Assembly: GCA_003222935.1 (NCBI GenBank)
Contig: QHXL01000251.1
Span: forward strand, 1-5,056
DNA: 5,056 nucleotides
Reading direction: 5' to 3'
DNA from: Acidobacteriota bacterium
GTDB lineage: Bacteria > Acidobacteriota > Blastocatellia > Pyrinomonadales > Pyrinomonadaceae
The position numbers and the translations under genes are program-made. Below are positions 1-5,056 of the stretch, one piece after another. Below the pieces are notes generated by a model. That model was not told the DNA's origin, searched no databases, and saw only the letters and a list, made by a program, of their open reading frames with translations. Within the stretch, counting starts at the first letter, position 1, and the number at the start of each line of letters is the position of its first letter.

Positions 1-1
1 C

Positions 2-1885
2 GACAAGACTGAAGACGTTAGTGACGCTGATGATTCGGCGTATGAATTTGTTGGCGACAAGGTTTCGCCAGACCTGCGCGACATGCTCCAACGAGAAAGC
101 GCAAAGAAACGAATCAACGTCATCCTCCAGGCTGACGACATCAACGACAGCGAGTTGCGTGGTTTGCTTAGCCGCAATGGTGTCACTGTCAATGAGTCGA
201 TGGCGCGTCTCGGAGCGCTGGATGTCGAGCTCCCGCTAGGTGCTCTCGAACAGATCGCCGGCAGCGAGAAAGCAAAGCACATTTCACTCGATAGAGAAAT
301 GTCCTTCCTGGGTCACGTTGAAGTAACGACCGGCGCTGATGCCATGAGGGAACAAACCGGCAACGCGAATTTCGACGGTTCTGGAATAGGCGTGGCCATC
401 CTGGACTCCGGACTGTTCAAAGAGCACGACGCGCTGGACAAGATAAAGTTTGAAATGGATTTTACGGGCGATGGTACGAAACTCGACTACTTCGGCCATG
501 GCACTCACGTAACTGGGTTACTCGCTAACAACGACGACTTCGATGGCAAGTATCTAGGTGTTGCGGCAGGCATTGATATCATCAACCTCCGTGTCCTTAA
601 CAAGAAGGGAATGGGAAGCTCGAGCGCTGTATTAAAGGCTTTGAACTGGATCCTTGAGCCAACCGATCCGACGAAACCTACCGGTGAGAAAAACTTTCAG
701 AAATACAAAATCAAAGTTGTGAACATGAGCCTCGGCGCACCGGCTGTCGAGTCCTATAAGAACGACCCTCTTTGCCGAGCAGTCCGACGGTTAGTCGACA
801 CAGGCATTGTTGTCGTCGCGGCCGCCGGCAATAACGGCAAAGACAGTAACGGTCAGAAAGTCTATGGTCTGATTCACTCTCCAGGTAACGAACCGTCGGC
901 AATCACGGTTGGCGCTTCGAATACCTACGGAACTGACACTCGCGGCGACGACGGAATAGCCTCTTTTAGTTCACGTGGGCCAACGCGTAGCTTTTGGACT
1001 GATGAAAACGGTGTCAAGCACTATGACAACATGCTCAAGCCCAACCTCGTCGCTCCTGGCAATAAGCTCATTGCTGCTGAAGCTGCGGTAAAGCTACCCG
1101 ATAGCACGATCTTGCCAAACGTTCTAATCAGCCAACACCCTGAGTTGCGCGCGGTAAACAGCACTGACTACCGCAAGCGAATGATGACAATGAGCGGAAC
1201 CTCAATGGCCACTCCCATCGTCTCAGGTGCGGCCGCCCTGATGCTCCAGGCAAACCCGAAACTGACGCCGAACATGATCAAGATGATTCTCATGTATACA
1301 GCGCAGCCACTCGCGGGCTGGAACACACTCGAGCAGGGTGCCGGTGAGTTGAATATAGAAGGCGCAATAAGACTCGCGAAGATGGTGCGCACAGACTTAA
1401 CCTGGGCCACCACTACGCAAGGTACGCCACTACTCAAGTCTGGTTCGCTTCCAACTGAGAACTCCACAATCGCTGGTCAAACCTTTACCTGGGCACGAGG
1501 TATTTTGCTCAACAGAAACTACGTTACCGGCGTTAACCTGATCACCACTTACCAAAAAGTCTATGGCCTCGGCTACGTTGTCGGCGACGGCTTTGTCATG
1601 GGTGATGGGTATGTAGTTGGTGATGGCATCGTCATGGGTGATGGTATCGTAATGGGCGACAACGTTCTTACCAGCGACGGATTCGTTATGGGTGACGGCA
1701 TCGTTTTCCTTGACGGCACAATGCTGAAAGGTGATGGCATCGTCATGGGCGATGGGTTTGTCGTCGGTGACGGCATCGTAATGGGTGATGGGTTTGTGAT
1801 GGGCGACGGTATCGTAATGGGTGATGCTGCTGTCCAGGCCTTGTCGGCGCTTCTCGGTGGCGACGACACACCATCCATGAAGTAG
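2..1885 (+). CDS. S8 (subtilisin-like) serine protease with C-terminal Gly-Asp hexapeptide repeats, 5' partial
   Basis: This is a subtilase, an endopeptidase using an Asp-His-Ser triad, probably secreted. The frame is open to the left edge: 27 codons precede the first ATG (position 83), including VSPDLRD, which leads directly into the conserved region. ATG 83 is therefore unlikely to be the true start, and any signal peptide lies outside the window. Numbering from ATG 83, residues about 10-75 (INVILQ... to HISLDREM) look like an I9-type inhibitor/chaperone propeptide. The catalytic domain spans about 85-435: Asp108 in AILDSG, His139 in GHGTHVTG, oxyanion Asn250 in AAAGNNG, the SFSSRGPT and KPNLVAPG motifs, and Ser374 in MSGTSMATP. 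All key residues are intact. Residues 436-496 form a linker, 497-581 a hexapeptide repeat array, and the last 19 residues a short tail. The architecture resembles AprX-like subtilases. The stop is TAG. The S8 family call is very sure; the substrate and the role of the tail are unknown. Confidence 0.96.
   Translation, partial: DKTEDVSDADDSAYEFVGDKVSPDLRDMLQRESAKKRINVILQADDINDSELRGLLSRNGVTVNESMARLGALDVELPLGALEQIAGSEKAKHISLDREMSFLGHVEVTTGADAMREQTGNANFDGSGIGVAILDSGLFKEHDALDKIKFEMDFTGDGTKLDYFGHGTHVTGLLANNDDFDGKYLGVAAGIDIINLRVLNKKGMGSSSAVLKALNWILEPTDPTKPTGEKNFQKYKIKVVNMSLGAPAVESYKNDPLCRAVRRLVDTGIVVVAAAGNNGKDSNGQKVYGLIHSPGNEPSAITVGASNTYGTDTRGDDGIASFSSRGPTRSFWTDENGVKHYDNMLKPNLVAPGNKLIAAEAAVKLPDSTILPNVLISQHPELRAVNSTDYRKRMMTMSGTSMATPIVSGAAALMLQANPKLTPNMIKMILMYTAQPLAGWNTLEQGAGELNIEGAIRLAKMVRTDLTWATTTQGTPLLKSGSLPTENSTIAGQTFTWARGILLNRNYVTGVNLITTYQKVYGLGYVVGDGFVMGDGYVVGDGIVMGDGIVMGDNVLTSDGFVMGDGIVFLDGTMLKGDGIVMGDGFVVGDGIVMGDGFVMGDGIVMGDAAVQALSALLGGDDTPSMK
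1571..1825 (+). repeat. In-frame 18-nt tandem repeat encoding 14 copies of G-[IFY]-V-[MV]-G-D
   Basis: Fourteen consecutive units of six residues lie near the C-terminus of the S8 protease, with consensus G-[I/F/Y]-V-[M/V]-G-D (18 nt per unit). Units 1-5 (1571-1660) and 10-14 (1736-1825) are regular. Unit 6 (NVLTSD) and unit 8 (GIVFLD) are degenerate. Unit 9 (1715-1735, GTMLKGD) has seven residues, a 3-nt insertion that keeps the reading frame. The same amino acids are encoded by varying synonymous codons (GGC/GGT/GGG, GAC/GAT, GTC/GTA/GTT/GTG), so the pattern is held mainly at protein level. Units 11-12 and 13-14 are near-copies of each other over 36 nt, suggesting a later duplication of a two-unit block. 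Regular Asp and Gly suggest a beta-solenoid or calcium-binding roll, but the spacing is not the RTX nonapeptide, and the structure is inferred. Confidence 0.95.
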
Positions 1886-1902
1886 TTACTCCTTTGAGCC
1901 TC

Positions 1903-1907
1903 GGAGA
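1903..1907 (+). promoter_or_regulatory. Shine-Dalgarno GGAGA for the acetyltransferase gene
   Basis: GGAGA lies 6 nt before the GTG at 1914 and decides that start. The overlapping ATG at 1912-1914 is in another frame and is followed immediately by TGA, so it cannot start the gene. The site sits in the 28-nt gap after the protease stop, which fits translation from a shared message. Confidence 0.75.
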
Positions 1908-1913
1908 ACGAAT

Positions 1914-2819
1914 GTGACTGCCTTGGCAATTAAAGAACAAACCTCGGAACTCCCGGATCAGTCATCGTTGCATGACGAACCGGGAGTTCAACGGTTGTTT
2001 ACAGGTTGTGAAACTGAAGTTCTAAATTTTCTGGGCCGTCGCCCGGCGCACTCTGCTTACCTCTCAGGATTGATACACGCCAACGGACTCGAAAGCCCGC
2101 TTAACCGGGGCGACTTCTACGCTTATCGAGATGGCAAAAATAGGATTAAGGGAGTCGCGCTCATCGGACACGCAGTAACGTTTGAGGTAACCAGCAACAG
2201 GGCTGCACGGGCCCTCGGTTTGGTTTCGAGCAAACACTTCAACTCAATCTTAGTAAGAGGTGAAAGTAAACGACTGCGAGCTTTCTGGGCTCCCTATGGA
2301 GATCTTCGACGGGTCGCGAATAAGAAGTGTCGTGAACATTTACTTGAACTCAAGGTTCCTTTCGCAACAGAGGACCTCGATTGCTGTCTAAGACCAGCGA
2401 CAGCCGACGAGTTAGACCAGGTGGTTGCGATGAATCTCGATTTAATCGCGGCCGAGAGAGGAACGGATCAGCTGCCTCTTGATCGTGCGGGATTTGAGGA
2501 TCGTTTGCTTCAACGAATCAAGAGCGAACAAGTGTGGGTATGGGTCTCGGAAGGAAAGGTGATCTTCAAGGCGGAGATCATCACACGTACCCCCGAGGTT
2601 ATCTATCTGGAAGGCGTATTTGTCGACCAAGATGCCCGCGGTAAAGGAAACGGAATACGATCGATGCGACAGCTCGGTCGAAGTCTACTGAAGGATACAA
2701 AGTCGATCTGTTTGTTCGTCAATGAAAGTAATGTCGCCGCATTAGGATTGTACGCGAAGGCCGGCTATCAGACTCTTGGCCAGTACGAAACCATCTACCT
2801 GAAGTCTAATCCCGCGTAG
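1914..2819 (+). CDS. GNAT family N-acetyltransferase with an N-terminal GNAT-like/DUF4081-type half
   Basis: A predicted cytoplasmic 301-residue acetyltransferase moving an acetyl group from acetyl-CoA to an unknown amine. The C-terminal half (about 155-297) is a recognisable GNAT fold. Motif A is YLEGVFVDQDARGKGNG (231-247), with the acetyl-CoA pyrophosphate loop R-G-K-G-N-G. Motif B is FVNESNVAALGLYAKAGY (268-285), with the usual Asn, Leu-Tyr and Gly-Tyr. The N-terminal half (about 26-150) starts with a segment like those of DUF4081-type tandem GNAT proteins (VLNFLGRRPAHSAYLSGLIHANG) and lacks an evident CoA loop, so it may be a degenerate GNAT domain used for substrate binding. That assignment is from memory and less certain. 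The start is GTG, chosen for the GGAGA upstream. The first 24 residues are a non-conserved leader whose DNA contains a strong hairpin. No signal peptide or membrane segment is seen. It ends with TAG 18 nt before the next gene, in the same frame. Confidence 0.9.
   Translation: MTALAIKEQTSELPDQSSLHDEPGVQRLFTGCETEVLNFLGRRPAHSAYLSGLIHANGLESPLNRGDFYAYRDGKNRIKGVALIGHAVTFEVTSNRAARALGLVSSKHFNSILVRGESKRLRAFWAPYGDLRRVANKKCREHLLELKVPFATEDLDCCLRPATADELDQVVAMNLDLIAAERGTDQLPLDRAGFEDRLLQRIKSEQVWVWVSEGKVIFKAEIITRTPEVIYLEGVFVDQDARGKGNGIRSMRQLGRSLLKDTKSICLFVNESNVAALGLYAKAGYQTLGQYETIYLKSNPA
1947..1989 (+). repeat. Perfect 10-bp inverted repeat forming a nested hairpin inside the GNAT 5' coding region
   Basis: GAACTCCCGG (1947-1956) is the exact reverse complement of CCGGGAGTTC (1980-1989). 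Nested inside is a second perfect pair, GTCAT (1961-1965) with ATGAC (1972-1976), closing a six-base loop CGTTGC. Between the stems, TC (1958-1959) can pair with GA (1977-1978), leaving an A·A mismatch and one bulged A. The whole structure covers codons 12 to 26 of the acetyltransferase gene. The 3' flank (AACGGTTGTTTACAGG) has no true T-tract, so it is not a standard intrinsic terminator. It could act in mRNA processing, stability or translation, or be a protein-binding palindrome. The pairing is directly visible; the function is inference. Confidence 0.7.
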
Positions 2820-2837
2820 CTTTACTCAACCGTAACC

Positions 2838-5056
2838 ATGAAGCGTAAGAGGTTCAGCAAACCATTTATTTGGCTGACTACTGCCGTCGGAGCAGTGGTT
2901 TGTGCTTTGTCTGTGCACAACTTGCCCTTCGGCAAACTGGATTTCCGCTTCGTCCTGCTCGCTGCTGTTACCGTCATCATCAGTTCGCGTATCTCGATTC
3001 AGATACCTCGCATCAACACCAACACCACCGTTGCAGACACGTTCATCTTCATGACGATGTTGCTGTACGGCGGTCCGGCCGCAGTTCTCGTCGCCGCGGC
3101 TGAAGGATTCTCGTCAGGTTTGCGCATCAGCAAGACGCCAAGAATCATCTCGTTTGCTTTTGCCGCAACCGCTGTTTCCACGTTTATCACTACTCAAGTA
3201 GTAGAACTGTTTTTTGGTCCAACAACTCAACTTCTTGACAGCGACTTCTCACATGCCTTTTTTGCGCTCTCGGTAATTGCGTTGGTGCAGTACTTTGCCA
3301 ACACAGTGATCGTTGCAATTGGAATTTCACTCAAAGACGATCAGCCCATCTGGCAAACATGGTCCAACTACTGCCACTGGGTATCAATTACCTACCTTGC
3401 CGGCGCGGCCGCGGCAGGCGTCATTACGGCAATCTCAGGCAAGGCCGGACTTTATGCTGTTATGGGTGCTATGCCCGTCATCTTTGTGATCTATCTGACC
3501 TATAACAAGTATCTCGAAGACATTAAAGCTTCAGCTCGAAAGTCGGAACTCGCAGAGCGGGCACGTGCCGAAGCCGAGTACGCGCGAGCCGAATCAGAAC
3601 GTGAGCGAGCAGAACTCGCCGAACAGCATGTGGAAGTGCAAAACAGACACATCCAGGAACTGGAGCTAATCAAAAAGGATCTCGAGGAAAGCAGGGAACA
3701 CTTTCGACATGCAGCTTTTCACGATTCCCTGACTGGTCTGCCAAATCGTTCCCTACTTACTGATCAGCTCAAACTTTCAATTGAACGCGCAAAACATAGT
3801 GGTGACCATCTGTTTTCAGTTCTATTTCTCGATCTCGACCGCTTCAAAAACATCAACGATAGTTTGGGACACGCGGCCGGAGACAGTCTGCTGATTGAAA
3901 TGGCAGCGCGTCTCGAGAGTTGTCTTCGTCCCAGTGACGCTATCGCCCGCCTTGGTGGAGATGAGTTCGCAATTCTGCTTGATGGCCTGCGAAGTCGTGA
4001 CGAAGCTGTGCGAGTGGCTAAACGCATCCAGGAGGAAGTGGCGCGTCCTTTCTCGGTGGCTGGAAGCGAAGTCTACACGACCACCAGCATCGGCATTAAC
4101 ATCTGTTCCGGCTACTACGACAATCCAGAAGATATTTTGCGTGACGCTGACACGGCGATGTACCACGCGAAAGAAAATGGCAAAGCGCGGTACGAGTTAT
4201 TTGACACTCGAATGCACGCTAATGCTGTTGCCAAGCTTCAATTGGAAAACGACCTGAGAAGGGCCCTGGAAAACGACGAGTTCATCGTTGCCTATCAACC
4301 TATTGTTTCGCTTAAGAGCGGGAAGATCGCCGGGTTTGAGACACTCGTAAGATGGCATCATCCGACGCGCGGTCTGGTTGGTCCAGTTGACTTCGTGCCG
4401 CTCGCCGAGGAGACAGGTCTGATCGTTGAGATCGACACCTATGTCCTCAATGAATCCTGCCGCCAGATGCGCGAGTGGGTCTCGCAAGCAGTCGAGGAAC
4501 CATCTCTGACGGTCAGTGTTAACCTATCGAGCAAGCATTTCGTCGGGCAGGATCTCATACGCAGAGTTCGGCAAGCGTTAACGGACTCGGGACTTGATTC
4601 GAAGTATTTGAAACTTGAGATTACGGAAAGCGCTGTTATGGATTGCGCAGAGACTGCCGCTTCGTTGTTAAAGCAGTTACGCGAGCTTGGCATTCAACTC
4701 AGCATCGACGACTTTGGAACCGGGTATTCCTCACTTAGTTACCTCCACCGGTTCCCGGTCAACACACTGAAGATTGATCGTTCGTTTGTGACTCGCATGA
4801 CAAAAGGTGGCGAGAACACGGAAATCGTGAAGACGATCGTTACGCTCGCCAGCAATCTCGGTATGACCGTGGTTGCTGAAGGTGTGGAGACTTATGAGCA
4901 ACACCATCTGTTAAGAGAAATGAATTGCGAATACGGCCAGGGTTATTTCTTCTGCCAACCAGTCGACGCCACCAAGGCTTCTGCCCTACTCGCGCAAGCC
5001 AACGGCCTTAATTACACTTTCAATACTTTCCCAGTCCAAAGTGTGGACCAGATAGT
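2838..5056 (+). CDS. Membrane-anchored GGDEF-EAL c-di-GMP cyclase/phosphodiesterase, 3' partial
   Basis: A continuous frame of 739 codons from ATG 2838 to the right edge with no stop. Residues 1-222 carry about seven hydrophobic segments (about 9-27, 35-50, 65-88, 103-125, 139-164, 181-200, 203-222), a MASE-like membrane sensor I cannot name. Residues about 224-290 are a charged Ala/Glu/Arg-rich coiled coil linking to the cytoplasmic enzymes. The GGDEF domain (about 291-455) has the metal-binding LDLDRF (Asp332), the guanine-site Asn340 and Asp349, the active signature RLGGDEF (371-377), and an inhibitory site RPSD (364-367) exactly five residues before GGDEF. The EAL domain (about 465-720) reads ETLVRW (501-506) in place of EALxRW, but retains Glu501, Asn562 (SVNLSS), Glu594 (LEITES), Asp624-Asp625 (IDDFGTGYSS), Lys645 (LKIDRSF), Glu681 (VAEGVET) and Gln701 (QGYFF). 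Both activities, synthesis and breakdown of c-di-GMP, therefore look possible. The domain is complete, so the stop is probably close beyond the edge. No Shine-Dalgarno is visible; the start lies 18 nt after the GNAT stop, so coupling is plausible. Confidence 0.96.
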   Translation, partial: MKRKRFSKPFIWLTTAVGAVVCALSVHNLPFGKLDFRFVLLAAVTVIISSRISIQIPRINTNTTVADTFIFMTMLLYGGPAAVLVAAAEGFSSGLRISKTPRIISFAFAATAVSTFITTQVVELFFGPTTQLLDSDFSHAFFALSVIALVQYFANTVIVAIGISLKDDQPIWQTWSNYCHWVSITYLAGAAAAGVITAISGKAGLYAVMGAMPVIFVIYLTYNKYLEDIKASARKSELAERARAEAEYARAESERERAELAEQHVEVQNRHIQELELIKKDLEESREHFRHAAFHDSLTGLPNRSLLTDQLKLSIERAKHSGDHLFSVLFLDLDRFKNINDSLGHAAGDSLLIEMAARLESCLRPSDAIARLGGDEFAILLDGLRSRDEAVRVAKRIQEEVARPFSVAGSEVYTTTSIGINICSGYYDNPEDILRDADTAMYHAKENGKARYELFDTRMHANAVAKLQLENDLRRALENDEFIVAYQPIVSLKSGKIAGFETLVRWHHPTRGLVGPVDFVPLAEETGLIVEIDTYVLNESCRQMREWVSQAVEEPSLTVSVNLSSKHFVGQDLIRRVRQALTDSGLDSKYLKLEITESAVMDCAETAASLLKQLRELGIQLSIDDFGTGYSSLSYLHRFPVNTLKIDRSFVTRMTKGGENTEIVKTIVTLASNLGMTVVAEGVETYEQHHLLREMNCEYGQGYFFCQPVDATKASALLAQANGLNYTFNTFPVQSVDQI

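Noticed and set aside
83..85. ATG as the real start of the protease
   Set aside because: The frame stays open for 27 further codons to the left edge and the upstream residues read as ordinary protein running into the propeptide. Starting here would also leave no signal peptide.
1168..1467. Minus-strand frame of about 99 codons opposite the catalytic Ser region
   Set aside because: It is a shadow of the conserved subtilase frame, with no family motif and no supporting ribosome site.
1571..1825. RTX (GGxGxDxUx) calcium-binding nonapeptides
   Set aside because: The period is six residues, not nine, and the Gly/Asp order does not match the RTX consensus.
1889..1906. CTCC (1889-1892) pairing with the GGAG of the Shine-Dalgarno as a sequestering hairpin
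   Set aside because: There are only four base pairs with a ten-base loop, too weak to propose as a regulator.
1573..1929. Minus-strand open frame encoding a Pro-Ser-Pro-rich repetitive protein
   Set aside because: It is the antisense reading of the 18-nt repeat array, whose regular codons suppress stops on the other strand. The plus frame has full domain support, and there is no ribosome site for the minus frame.
1947..2000. Intrinsic terminator after the protease gene
   Set aside because: The stem is strong, but no run of T follows it and it lies inside the acetyltransferase reading frame.
3822..4257. Overlapping frames on both strands inside the GGDEF coding region (minus 3822-4166, plus 3895-4257)
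   Set aside because: They lie entirely inside a continuous, highly conserved GGDEF-EAL frame, and their translations show no recognisable motif.

Overview
The window is a compact plus-strand run of three protein genes with almost no non-coding DNA. It reads as a bacterial chromosome segment of moderate GC content, with no tRNA, rRNA, CRISPR array or insertion sequence visible. The taxonomic call is tentative. A subtilase ending in Gly-Asp hexapeptide repeats, together with a multi-pass membrane GGDEF-EAL protein of this style, reminds me of Acidobacteriota (Blastocatellia/Pyrinomonadales-like soil bacteria). That is recollection of protein style, not a marker-gene result.

Layout: (1) Positions 2-1885 hold a subtilisin-like (S8) serine protease that is already open at the left edge, so its true start and any signal peptide lie upstream. 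It has an I9-like propeptide region, a complete catalytic domain, and 14 tandem copies of a six-residue G-[IFY]-V-[MV]-G-D repeat (1571-1825) near the C-terminus. (2) After 28 nt, positions 1914-2819 hold a two-part GNAT-type N-acetyltransferase with a GTG start and a clear Shine-Dalgarno sequence. A strong perfect inverted repeat (1947-1989) sits just inside its 5' end. (3) After 18 nt, positions 2838-5056 hold a long membrane-anchored GGDEF-EAL protein that runs off the right edge. Both c-di-GMP domains keep their catalytic residues, and the GGDEF domain keeps its inhibitory site.

The spacing and common strand suggest one transcript, but no promoter or terminator can be supported inside the window. 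If co-expressed, the genes would join an exported protease with a repetitive, possibly metal-binding tail, a cytoplasmic acetyltransferase, and a membrane enzyme that makes and/or degrades c-di-GMP. A link to surface or biofilm behaviour is possible but is only inference. The points most worth a second look are the hexapeptide array, the coding-region hairpin, and the in-frame, SD-less junction between the acetyltransferase and the GGDEF-EAL gene.
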